NCBI GenBank assembly: GCA_964553135.1
Contig: CAZKJL010000001.1
Coordinates: 496,001-560,000 of the forward strand
Direction of reading: 5' to 3'
DNA from: CAZKJL01 sp964553135
GTDB taxonomy: Bacteria > Patescibacteriota > Gracilibacteria > Peribacterales > Peribacteraceae
Length of the DNA stretch: 64,000 nt
How positions within the stretch are numbered: position 1 is the stretch's first letter; each line of letters begins with the position of its first letter. Below the pieces are notes generated by a model. The model worked only from the letters and a program-made list of their open reading frames with translations. It did not search any database and was not told the origin of the DNA. The position numbers and the translations under genes are program-made. Below, in pieces: positions 57,293 through 64,000 of this stretch.

Positions 57293-58273
57293 ATGAGCTT
57301 TTCTTGGGCCACCGCTCGGCGTCCCATCGTGGCACTCGCCCCCATGGCGGGGGTCACCGATGCGTCGTACCGTCAGACCATCAAGAAGATTGCGCCGGAG
57401 ACGATCGTCTACACCGAATTCCTGAGCACCAACGCGATTTCGTACGGTGCGCAGCGCACGCTCAAGATGCTCGAGTTCGACGCGTCGGTCGAGCGACCGT
57501 TCATCGTGCAGGTGTTCGGTTCCGATCCGCAGAAATTTTTGGAAGCGTGCAAAGTCATCGAACAAACCGGTGCCGACGGCATCGACATCAACATGGGATG
57601 CCCCGCCGCCAAGATCGTCTCCTCGTGTTACGGATCGGCGCTCATGCGGAACCCCGAGCTCGCCGCCGAACTTGTCGCCGCCGCGTGCAAGGCGGTGAAA
57701 ATTCCGGTGAGCGTGAAAACGCGTCTCGGTTGGGACTCGCGCGAGAGCCTCATTCCGTTTTGCCAAGCACTCGTCGCGGCGGGTGCGCAGGCACTCTCCA
57801 TCCACGGCCGCAGGTATTGCGACAAGTTCACCGGGAAGGCCGACTGGGAGCCCATTTATGCGCTCAAGAAAGCCGTGAACGTGCCCGTCATCGGCAACGG
57901 CGACATCGCGTCGGCGGAGGACGCCGTGCGCATGATCGGCAACCTGGACGGCGTCATGGTCGGGCGCGCAACCTTCGGCAATCCGTGGCTCATGAAAGAA
58001 ATTTCCGATGCGCTCCACGCCGGAGTCGTCGTCGAGCCGCGCGAGATTTCGTCCGATGAAAAACTCGGCATTTTCCGCAAACGCGTCCCGTTCATCCTGG
58101 AGCACTGCGACCTGGCCGTACGCATGAAAGGAGAGAAGCGTGGCGTGCTCGAGATGCGTCGCCACCTCGGCAGCTACGTCAAAGGTTTCGACGGCGCCAA
58201 AGAACTGCGCAGCAAAATTCTCACGATGGAAAAACTTGAGGACGTTCGTTCCGCACTCCTTGCCGTCGCTTAA
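57293..58273 (+). CDS. dusB: tRNA-dihydrouridine synthase (DusB-type)
   Basis: FMN-dependent TIM-barrel enzyme that reduces uridines in tRNA. LAPMAGVTDASYRQTIKKIA at the start, ADGIDINMGCPAAKIVSS with Cys in the expected active-site region, RLGWDSRESLIPFCQALVAA, SIHGRRYCDKFTGKADW and the FMN phosphate site PVIGNGDIASAEDAVRM then VGRATFGNPWL are all visible. The helical C-terminal domain has HLGSYVKGFDGAKELRSKI. Length 326 aa. ATG 57293 is the family start. Its stop overlaps by 4 nt that of the convergent gene. Confidence 0.94.
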   Translation: MSFSWATARRPIVALAPMAGVTDASYRQTIKKIAPETIVYTEFLSTNAISYGAQRTLKMLEFDASVERPFIVQVFGSDPQKFLEACKVIEQTGADGIDINMGCPAAKIVSSCYGSALMRNPELAAELVAAACKAVKIPVSVKTRLGWDSRESLIPFCQALVAAGAQALSIHGRRYCDKFTGKADWEPIYALKKAVNVPVIGNGDIASAEDAVRMIGNLDGVMVGRATFGNPWLMKEISDALHAGVVVEPREISSDEKLGIFRKRVPFILEHCDLAVRMKGEKRGVLEMRRHLGSYVKGFDGAKELRSKILTMEKLEDVRSALLAVA

Positions 58274-58908
58274 GGTCGGCCGCTCAGGAGCGAAAGCACG
58301 GCATGTTCCATGTGTTTGTTCCCGACATCTTTCCGTGCCTGGCCGCGGCTCGTGATGCGGGCGCGATCGGCGGTTTTGCTCGTGACCGTGCAGAGGTCGC
58401 CGAGTTGCTCGCGGAATACCTTAAACAGGTAATTGATGCCTTTGGAGACCTTGGGATCGGACACGGAGAGGCCGATGAGCTCGGGTCCTTCGGGGCTCCT
58501 TTCGCCGTCGATGATCAGCTTTTGACTCAGGATTTCACGCGGATCCTTTCGTGCATCACCCGAGAGCAAAATGGACGAACCGGTGACCACCCGATGTCCG
58601 CTGCCATCGGGACTCTCTCCCATGCGTTCGTGGATGACGATGTTGCGAAGTTGTCTCGTGAGCACGATGCCCGTCTGCACGATGACGCCGCCTTCGTCGC
58701 TGAATGCCCGTTTGGCCGCCACGCCTTCATCGCCCGTCGGAAACGTCATTTCCGAGATGCCGAATTCGGCGAGCATGTGTTCCACCGCCCGGCGGCGCTC
58801 GCCTTCCAATGCCACTGCTTTTCCTTGCAACGAAGAAAGCAGTATCCGCGCCAGGTGATCCGGGCGGATGACTGCCTTCTTCTCGATGTTGGAGGGAGAG
58901 TTTGCCAT
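58270..58908 (-). CDS. Hypothetical protein, 212 aa
   Basis: I do not recognise this protein. It is soluble and mixed alpha/beta, with segments such as FGISEMTFPTGDEGVAAKRA, GGVIVQTGIVLTRQLRNIVI and GPELIGLSVSDPKVSKGINY. The order of charged helices and strands gives no family signature. It lies downstream of rplA on the same strand (38 nt), so it may be read from the ribosomal transcript. Its TAA stop interlocks with that of the DusB-type gene. Confidence 0.7.
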   Translation of the reverse strand: MANSPSNIEKKAVIRPDHLARILLSSLQGKAVALEGERRRAVEHMLAEFGISEMTFPTGDEGVAAKRAFSDEGGVIVQTGIVLTRQLRNIVIHERMGESPDGSGHRVVTGSSILLSGDARKDPREILSQKLIIDGERSPEGPELIGLSVSDPKVSKGINYLFKVFREQLGDLCTVTSKTADRARITSRGQARKDVGNKHMEHAVLSLLSGRP

Positions 58909-58945
58909 GCGAGTGGTATTCGAGGAGATGTTCTTCGTGCGTTCT

Positions 58946-59644
58946 TTACAGCGTCACCTTGATGCCCGGACCCATGGTCGGGTTGATGGCGACGGAGATG
59001 ATGTAGCCGCTTTTGATGCCGGTCGGCTGCGCGTCTTTCACGGCTTGCAGAAGCGCTTTGAAGTTCTCGGTGAGCTTCTTCTCGCCGAAGCTGAGTTTGC
59101 CGAACGTGCTGTGGATGATGGCCTGCTTGTCCATCTTGAACTCGATGCGTCCTTTGCCGAGTTCCTCGATGATTTTGCCCGGCTTGTCCGACACCGTTCC
59201 GGACTTCGGACTCGGCATGAGACCCTTGGGTCCGAGGACCTTGGCGAGTTTGCCGAGGTCTTTCATGAGCTGAGGCATGGCGACCGCGATGTCGAAATCC
59301 AACATGCCGCCTTCAACTTGCTTGATGAGATCGGCCGAACCGACGTGCTTGGCACCGGCCTTCTTGGCTTCATCGACGAAATCGTCCGTCACGAATGCGG
59401 CGATGCGGACGGTCTTACCCGTACCGTGCGGCAGCGTGACGCTGGCGCGGACGAGCTGATCGGCCTGCGTCATGTCTGCGCCGATGCGGATGTGTACCTC
59501 GGCGGAGGCGTCGAACTTGGTGACGCCGATCTTCGTGAGAAGAGCCACTGCGTCTTCCACGGAGTAGGAAGGCTGCGTGACGAGGAGTTTCTTTTCGCGG
59601 TACTTCTTACCGCCTTTCGTGTCGTTGGCTTTTACGAGAGCCAT
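58946..59644 (-). CDS. rplA: 50S ribosomal protein L1
   Basis: Large-subunit L1-stalk protein, 232 aa. The KFDASAEVHIRIGADMTQAD start region, VRASVTLPHGTGKTVRIAAF, GPKGLMPSPKSGTVS and the C-terminal GIKSGYIISVAINPTMGPG are all standard. L1 often represses its own operon. It is separated from rplK by a membrane-protein gene, which breaks the nearly universal rplK-rplA adjacency. Confidence 0.96.
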   Translation of the reverse strand: MALVKANDTKGGKKYREKKLLVTQPSYSVEDAVALLTKIGVTKFDASAEVHIRIGADMTQADQLVRASVTLPHGTGKTVRIAAFVTDDFVDEAKKAGAKHVGSADLIKQVEGGMLDFDIAVAMPQLMKDLGKLAKVLGPKGLMPSPKSGTVSDKPGKIIEELGKGRIEFKMDKQAIIHSTFGKLSFGEKKLTENFKALLQAVKDAQPTGIKSGYIISVAINPTMGPGIKVTL

Positions 59645-59789
59645 ACTGTGAGGGGGAACGTGGTAGAAAACTGGAGGCGTCCCGCATGCGCGGAACTCCC
59701 ACGAGCGGGGAGATTTTGTCAGGAGTAGGCCAAAAAGGCAACCGAACGCGTCAAAACTTCGCGAAACGGAGCTTTAGAGTTCTTTCAGG

Positions 59790-60347
59790 CTACTTTCGGC
59801 GTGCTTTCTTGGCACTGCGACGGCTCTTGTGGCTGGTGTGGAGCGAGGAAGCGAGCATCAGCACGAGACCGAGGAGCAGCATGGTCGAGGGCATTTCCCA
59901 GTCCGTGACGACCGACGTCAGCAAGAATCCGATACCCATCGTGAGTGCCGAGAAGAGGGCGATGAGTCCTCCGATCACTTCGCAGGTGTAGGTGAAGACG
60001 AGGCGCGGCACGACGGACGACGCTTCGTCGATGCCGGCGACGACGCGGCTGATGTGGACCATGATGCCGATGCCGATCATCATGAACAGAAGCAGAACGC
60101 CGAGAACGGGATAGTCGGGCAACTGGTTCGTGACGACACCGTACGTGATCTGCACCACGCTCATGCCCATGATCACCAGTCCGATGGTCTTCCACATGTA
60201 GCAACAAATGGCTTTGGCTACGCCTTCCGGCTTGGCTCCCGTCACCATGAGCGAGGGAATGAACAGTCCGACGAACGACAGCACGACGAACGGAAGGACG
60301 TACAGCATCGTCGATGAGTCCGTCACATCGAGAGAAAGAAAGGACAT
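59790..60347 (-). CDS. Polytopic membrane protein between rplK and rplA
   Basis: A 185-aa protein with about five hydrophobic segments: LYVLPFVVLSFVGLFIPSLM, TIGLVIMGMSVVQITYGVV, LGVLLLFMMIGIGIMVHISR, FTYTCEVIGGLIALFSALTM and STMLLLGLVLMLASSL, ending in a basic KSRRSAKKARRK tail. No family is recognised. I chose ATG 60347 (MSFLSLDVTD); the longer frame is not membrane-like. The basic end may face the cytoplasm. It lies within what is normally the L11-L1 operon, on the same strand. Confidence 0.7.
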   Translation of the reverse strand: MSFLSLDVTDSSTMLYVLPFVVLSFVGLFIPSLMVTGAKPEGVAKAICCYMWKTIGLVIMGMSVVQITYGVVTNQLPDYPVLGVLLLFMMIGIGIMVHISRVVAGIDEASSVVPRLVFTYTCEVIGGLIALFSALTMGIGFLLTSVVTDWEMPSTMLLLGLVLMLASSLHTSHKSRRSAKKARRK

Positions 60348-60461
60348 GGAGAAACGGGGAAAGTGGCTTACAGCATACGGAACTTCCCGTCGTTGCGCGC
60401 GGTCGCATGCAGAAAACGGCTTGCGCATCGCAAGCATCGATTATTTATTCGGAGGGGAAGC

Positions 60462-60908
60462 TTAGGCGGCTTTCTTGGCCAAGTCGTCCTCGACGAGAAG
60501 GCCCATGTTCTTGGCGGTGCCGGCCATCATGCTCGTGGCGGAAGCCAGGTCGACGGTGTTGAGGTCGGACATCTTGGCTTTGGCGACTTCCTGGAGCTGC
60601 GACATCTTGATGGTGCCGATCTTCTCTTTGTTCGGCTTGCCGGATCCCTTCTCTTTGCCGACTTTCTGGAGAATGAGGAAAGCGGCGGGCGGCTGCTTCA
60701 GGATGAACGTGAAGCTGCGGTCCTCGTAGATCGTGATTTCGGCGGGGATGACCTGGCCCATCTGACCCTTGGTCTTCTCGTTGAACTGCAAGCAGAACTG
60801 CTGAATGTTGATACCGGCTTGTCCGAGCACGGGACCGAGCGGGGGAGCAGGGTTGGCCTGTCCACCGCGGGCTTGCACTTTGATGACTTTCATTACTTTC
60901 TTAGCCAT
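60462..60908 (-). CDS. rplK: 50S ribosomal protein L11
   Basis: Large-subunit GTPase-centre protein, 148 aa including the start region AKKVMKVIKVQARGGQANPA. PPLGPVLGQAGINIQQFCLQ and the C-terminal IGTIKMSQLQEVAKAKMSDL, with MMAGTAKNMGL, complete the two-domain family pattern. A TAAAGT box lies 9 nt before the ATG, so the mRNA has almost no leader. secE and nusG, usual upstream partners, are not adjacent. Confidence 0.96.
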   Translation of the reverse strand: MAKKVMKVIKVQARGGQANPAPPLGPVLGQAGINIQQFCLQFNEKTKGQMGQVIPAEITIYEDRSFTFILKQPPAAFLILQKVGKEKGSGKPNKEKIGTIKMSQLQEVAKAKMSDLNTVDLASATSMMAGTAKNMGLLVEDDLAKKAA

Positions 60909-60965
60909 AGCCGCGATACTTTAGACAAAAGGACAGAGGGCGTCAATGCGGTTTCGGGTTCGTTT

Positions 60966-61667
60966 TTACTTGCTCAGTGCCGCCAGCAGGGCGTCCACGA
61001 CGTCCGCACCGTTTGCGGCCACATGAATCTCGTACAACCTGTTCCGCACGCGGAGGAAGATGATGCGCTCGCTGCTGATGGCCGGATCGGTAAAGGAAAG
61101 GATGTCGTACGGCGGACCGTTCTCCTGCGTGCGCGTTTCATCGACGAGTCCGGTGAGCTTGCCCGAGAACTGATCTTGGAGTGCTTGCTTGATCGCCGAC
61201 AGAATCGTTTTCACTTGGTCGCCTTCGGCCCATGCAAAGAGCAGGGCACGGTCGTTGTTCCGAAGCAGCGCCATCGTCTTCACCAAGCTCGGATCGTTCA
61301 CCGTGAGCGCGAGCAAGCTTGCTTCATCCGTCGGTCGTGCCACGAGTTGCAGCGATGCGAGGACGTTATCGACATTCACGCCGCTCTGCTTCTTCGTCGA
61401 TTGTCCCTTCTTTACGACGCGCGGTCCCGAGGAGCTCATCGCCGAAGCGGCTGAGCTCGTCATCGCGGAAGAGGATATCGCGGCAGGTTCGCTCATCGCG
61501 CTGCTTTGGCTCATGGCTGAACCGGTCGTCATGGCGACGGGCGGGGTCACATCGGGTTCCTGCATCGCGAGCCGGTGAGGTCGTTCGCTCAAGACATAGT
61601 CGGCGGTTCCGAGACTTGCCGCAACGACGACGAGGACGATGCCTGCAATGAGGTCATTTCGATGCAC
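60966..61667 (-). CDS. Membrane-anchored hypothetical protein, Ser/Ala/Met-rich linker
   Basis: A 233-aa protein with an N-terminal membrane helix (LIAGIVLVVVAASLGTADYV), then a low-complexity stretch made of SAMS/SSAM units (about residues 47-82), a basic segment and a folded extracytoplasmic domain (from about residue 95, VDNVLASLQLVARPTDEASL to ADVVDALLAAL). The Met/Ser/Ala linker is unusual. I do not recognise the domain. A TACACT box lies 11 nt before the ATG. Confidence 0.65.
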   Translation of the reverse strand: MHRNDLIAGIVLVVVAASLGTADYVLSERPHRLAMQEPDVTPPVAMTTGSAMSQSSAMSEPAAISSSAMTSSAASAMSSSGPRVVKKGQSTKKQSGVNVDNVLASLQLVARPTDEASLLALTVNDPSLVKTMALLRNNDRALLFAWAEGDQVKTILSAIKQALQDQFSGKLTGLVDETRTQENGPPYDILSFTDPAISSERIIFLRVRNRLYEIHVAANGADVVDALLAALSK

Positions 61668-61704
61668 GACCTTCAGTGTAGCAATCCGCGACCGTTCAAT
61701 CGAG

Positions 61705-62154
61705 CTACTTCTCGCTCACCTTGAAGCGGACGGAGTTCTTGAGGTTGGCTTCGTACAAACACTCGGCACGGTCGTGCGTGTGGAGTGTTGCGCACTTGGC
61801 GGGCACGCGGCTCATGCCTTTTTGAATGAGGACATGCTTGTCCGGACCCGTGACGAATGCGGGAGCGGGGAAGTAGTTGGCTTCCGTAGGAGTCTGCACG
61901 ATGCCCCATTCCTTCTTTCTCTCGGCGGCGCGGTACGAACGGCGAAGCAACATGCCGATGACTTCGGTTTCTTTGGTGACGGCGGGGCCCTTCACGAACT
62001 TGCCCGCGTTGCCCTCCACGATGACGCCCATGGCCAAAGGCTCACGACTCTTTCCTTTACTGGCGATACCTCCGGCGAACGAATCCATCGACGTCGCTGC
62101 AAAGAGCACGGTGAGGACGAACGCGACAGCGGAGAGCTGGGAAATACGGACCAT
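61705..62154 (-). CDS. Small secreted protein, 149 aa
   Basis: The signal peptide (LSAVAFVLTVLFAATSMDSF, cleavage near AFAG-like SFAGG) is followed by a basic mature protein with two cysteines in its C-terminal part (AKCATLHTHDRAECLYEANL), spaced 13 residues apart and likely disulfide-linked. No family is recognised. I chose ATG 62154 because the promoter at 62185-62213 rules out the earlier in-frame ATG at 62220. A C9 run lies in the leader, 5 nt before the ATG. Confidence 0.65.
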   Translation of the reverse strand: MVRISQLSAVAFVLTVLFAATSMDSFAGGIASKGKSREPLAMGVIVEGNAGKFVKGPAVTKETEVIGMLLRRSYRAAERKKEWGIVQTPTEANYFPAPAFVTGPDKHVLIQKGMSRVPAKCATLHTHDRAECLYEANLKNSVRFKVSEK

Positions 62155-62159
62155 GTAGA

Positions 62160-62168
62160 GGGGGGGGG
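62160..62168 (-). repeat. Nine-C homopolymer in a 5' leader
   Basis: On the coding (minus) strand nine C residues lie in the leader of the small secreted-protein gene, 5 nt before its ATG, where a ribosome binding site would be. Homopolymer runs of this length can slip in replication. It could be a sequence or assembly length artefact. Confidence 0.6.
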
Positions 62169-62184
62169 TGGAAAGGGTTAGCGT

Positions 62185-62213
62185 ACTATATAACATATTA
62201 TTATTTAATGCAA
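62185..62213 (-). promoter_or_regulatory. Promoter of the small secreted-protein gene
   Basis: On the minus strand TTGCAT (62213-62208), a 17-nt A/T-rich spacer and TATAGT (62190-62185). The expected leader is about 24 nt and contains the C9 tract. Confidence 0.6.
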
Positions 62214-62269
62214 GTGCCATACAAATGGCTTGAATAAGCCAATATCATTGAATTTCTGTGATGTTCCAT

Positions 62270-64000
62270 CTATTTCAGCACCACTTTTGCATCAGCGATG
62301 ACCACTTCGCCCTTTCCGACGAGGACGGGGTTCAGATCCACTTCCACGATGCGTCTGCAATCCGAGACGAGTGCCGAAATTTTGGCGATGATGTCGGCGA
62401 GTCCTTCGATGTCGAGCATGCCTTTGCCACGCATGCCCGTGAGAAGTTTCCATGCCTTGAGTTCCGAGAGCATCGCCGCGGCACCCGCGGCGTCCACGGG
62501 CGCGAGACGGAAGCACGTATCGCGGAAGAGTTCGGTGTAGATGCCGCCGAGTCCGGTCATGACGAGCGGACCGAACGACGGATCTTGCAGCGCACCGACG
62601 ATGAACTCGCTCCCGATGGGAAGGAATTCTTGGATCAGCACGCCGTTGATCACCGCGGCCGGCATATTTTTTCGGCAACTCTTGATGATGTCGTCGTACG
62701 CTTTTTTCACCTCGGCTTTCGTCGTGAGGTTTGCGCGTACGCCGCCGACATCGGTCTTGTGCAGAATGTCGGGCGAACTCACTTTGGCGATCACGGGGAA
62801 ACCGATTTCCCCGGCAAGCCTTACCGCTTCCTCGGCGCTGCCGGCCACGATTTGCCTGGGGACGGGGAGTCCGTAGAGCGCGAAGAGTTCGGCGGTGAGT
62901 TCTTCACCCAGCAGTCCTCTCTTTCCTTTGATGAGTTGATGTGCGGCGGCCGAGCGGTCGTCGTCACGGTCGCCGTCATCGAAGGTGGGGAGCGACTCGG
63001 GTTTAAGGAGTGACGCGAGTGCGGCCACGGCTTCCTCGGGCGTCTCGAAACACGGGATGCCGTTCTTGCGGAGTGTGGTCCTCGCCGATGCCACCTGCTT
63101 GCCGCCCATGAAACTCGTGACGATGGGGAACAGCGGACGGAGTTTCTTGGCTTTCACCACGGCCGCGGCGATGTCATCGCACGGTGTCATCACTTGGGGC
63201 GTGAGCACGGCCACGATGCCTTCCACGTCCGGGTCCTGTGCGCATGCTTTGAGTGCCAGCTCGTATCGGTCCGCAACGGCGTCACCCAACACGTCGACGG
63301 GGTTGGCCGCACTCGCCGCGGGCGGCAGTCCTTTTTTCAGAGTGTCCGTCGTTGTGTCACTGAGTGCAGCAAGCCTGAGCCCCGAGCGTTCGGTCTGGTC
63401 CGTGGCCAGCACGCCCGGTCCTCCCGCATTCGTGATGATGGCGACGGATGCGCGTTCGAGAGCGGGGGACACGCGCAGCGTGGAGAGCAGCGCCAGGAAC
63501 TCGCGTGTGTTTGCGGCCAAGTGAATGTTCGCTTCCAGGCATGCGGCCTTGAGCGCGGCGGTACTTCCCGCAAGTGCGCCCGTGTGCGACGACACGGCCT
63601 TGGCTCCGCGAGCCGAGACTCCGGCCTTGATGAGGACGATCGGTTTTTTCTTCGCCACGCGCTTGGCGATCTCCGTGAATTTCTCACCGTCCTTGATACT
63701 CTCCAAATAGAGTCCGATCACTTTGGTCGCCGGATCTTTTTCGGATACTTCCAGGAATGCCGATTCATCGAGGTCGGCTTTGTTACCGATGCTCGCAATG
63801 AAGGAGAACGACAGTTCCTCGGCTGCAGCGGCGTCGAGCAAAGCAACGGCCATGGCGCCCGATTGGCTCACGAGCGCGATATCACCCGCGTTCTCGGGCG
63901 AAACGGCAAACGACGCATTCAGGCCGATCTTGGGCCGCAAGACTCCGAGGCAGTTGGGGCCAACGATGCTCATGCCGTACTTGAGGCCGATATCCGTCAG
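62270..64000 (-). CDS. Acyl/acetyl-CoA synthetase, ADP-forming (partial)
   Basis: Fused alpha-beta enzyme that converts acyl-CoA, ADP and phosphate to acid, CoA and ATP. The 5' part lies beyond the window edge (frame open to 64000). Visible parts: the CoA-ligase domain (GPNCLGVLRPKIGLNASFAV, LVSQSGAMAVALLDAAA), the phosphohistidine loop VSSHTGALAGS, and the beta ATP-grasp part (LFALYGLPVPRQIVAGSAEE, FPVIAKVSSPDILHKTDVGG with the second His, VGALQDPSFGPLVMTGLGG). It would draw ATP from acyl-CoA made by the korAB enzyme. Confidence 0.92.
   Translation of the reverse strand: MTDIGLKYGMSIVGPNCLGVLRPKIGLNASFAVSPENAGDIALVSQSGAMAVALLDAAAAEELSFSFIASIGNKADLDESAFLEVSEKDPATKVIGLYLESIKDGEKFTEIAKRVAKKKPIVLIKAGVSARGAKAVSSHTGALAGSTAALKAACLEANIHLAANTREFLALLSTLRVSPALERASVAIITNAGGPGVLATDQTERSGLRLAALSDTTTDTLKKGLPPAASAANPVDVLGDAVADRYELALKACAQDPDVEGIVAVLTPQVMTPCDDIAAAVVKAKKLRPLFPIVTSFMGGKQVASARTTLRKNGIPCFETPEEAVAALASLLKPESLPTFDDGDRDDDRSAAAHQLIKGKRGLLGEELTAELFALYGLPVPRQIVAGSAEEAVRLAGEIGFPVIAKVSSPDILHKTDVGGVRANLTTKAEVKKAYDDIIKSCRKNMPAAVINGVLIQEFLPIGSEFIVGALQDPSFGPLVMTGLGGIYTELFRDTCFRLAPVDAAGAAAMLSELKAWKLLTGMRGKGMLDIEGLADIIAKISALVSDCRRIVEVDLNPVLVGKGEVVIADAKVVLK

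Noticed and set aside
1..64000. CRISPR array
   Set aside because: I saw no regularly spaced 25-40-nt repeats. The tandem units at 3.8, 47.7, 48.1 and 51.7 kb are 7-9 nt and form hairpins.
1..64000. Recoding of TGA as glycine, as in some related candidate phyla
   Set aside because: TGA ends many genes at the expected family length (for example the SLH protein at 11005 and the ArsR regulator at 35200), and no conserved gene has an in-frame TGA.

Overview
The window is a gene-dense, mostly GC-rich stretch of a bacterial chromosome that uses the standard code (TAA, TAG and TGA all act as stops). The gene set suggests a streamlined member of the Candidate Phyla Radiation (Patescibacteria), perhaps Peregrinibacteria/Peribacteria-like. 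Reasons are the PrgI/TraC/VirD4-type secretion genes scattered among housekeeping genes, a short HrcA, many small secreted proteins of unknown function, few Shine-Dalgarno sites and tight packing. Placement at phylum level is inference; no 16S gene is present.

Layout. 1-9.5 kb: a beta-rich unknown protein, gyrA, rpmE (bL31), an unknown 440-aa protein, hrcA, a VirD4/TraG-like ATPase and csaA. 9.5-19 kb: an SLH/Calx-beta surface protein, the undecaprenol-recycling pair dgkA-uppP, glyA, 5-formyl-THF cyclo-ligase, dnaX, a DsbA-like lipoprotein, a DM13 lipoprotein and a 595-aa unknown protein. 19-25 kb: dcd, pdxS-pdxT, and flavodoxin-korA-korB. 25-35 kb: tRNA-Val, a YdjC-type deacetylase, an RluA-type synthase, trpS, two paralogous secreted proteins, a TlpA-like redoxin, a GT39-type membrane glycosyltransferase, a Tat-exported transglutaminase-like protein, a 2Fe-2S ferredoxin and mgtE. 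35-40 kb: an ArsR regulator with its own operator, a DUF1428 remnant, a PPDK/RPH-like phosphotransferase, a HAD hydrolase, SRPBCC and SnoaL proteins. 40.0-41.3 kb: an AT-rich island (NYN nuclease, membrane protein, IS200/IS605-like hairpin) next to tRNA-Gly. 41.4-49.5 kb: ABC-F ATPase, methyltransferase, yidD, transketolase, DUF5665 protein, HIT protein, rpsA. 49.6-50.2 kb: a highly structured RNA candidate and a dispersed palindromic repeat. 50.2-56.2 kb: TraC-like and PrgI proteins, clpC with a CIRCE operator, an AI-2E permease and a VirB2/TrbC-like pilin. 56.2-64 kb: unknown proteins, a DusB-type synthase, rplK and rplA separated by a membrane protein, small exported proteins, and a partial ADP-forming acyl-CoA synthetase.

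Functional links. The 2-oxoacid:acceptor oxidoreductase, its adjacent flavodoxin and the ADP-forming acyl-CoA synthetase form a plausible substrate-level ATP route. HrcA at 5.7 kb very likely controls clpC at 54 kb through a CIRCE site. VirD4-like, TraC-like, PrgI and VirB2-like proteins outline a dispersed type IV secretion or DNA-uptake machine.

Most notable: (1) about 14 genes have a -10 box of form TANNNT exactly 6 nt before the start codon, so leaderless transcription appears to be the default; (2) a multi-hairpin RNA of about 330 nt with its own promoter and terminator lies upstream of rpsA and is not one I recognise; (3) five convergent gene pairs interlock their stop codons in a 4-nt overlap.
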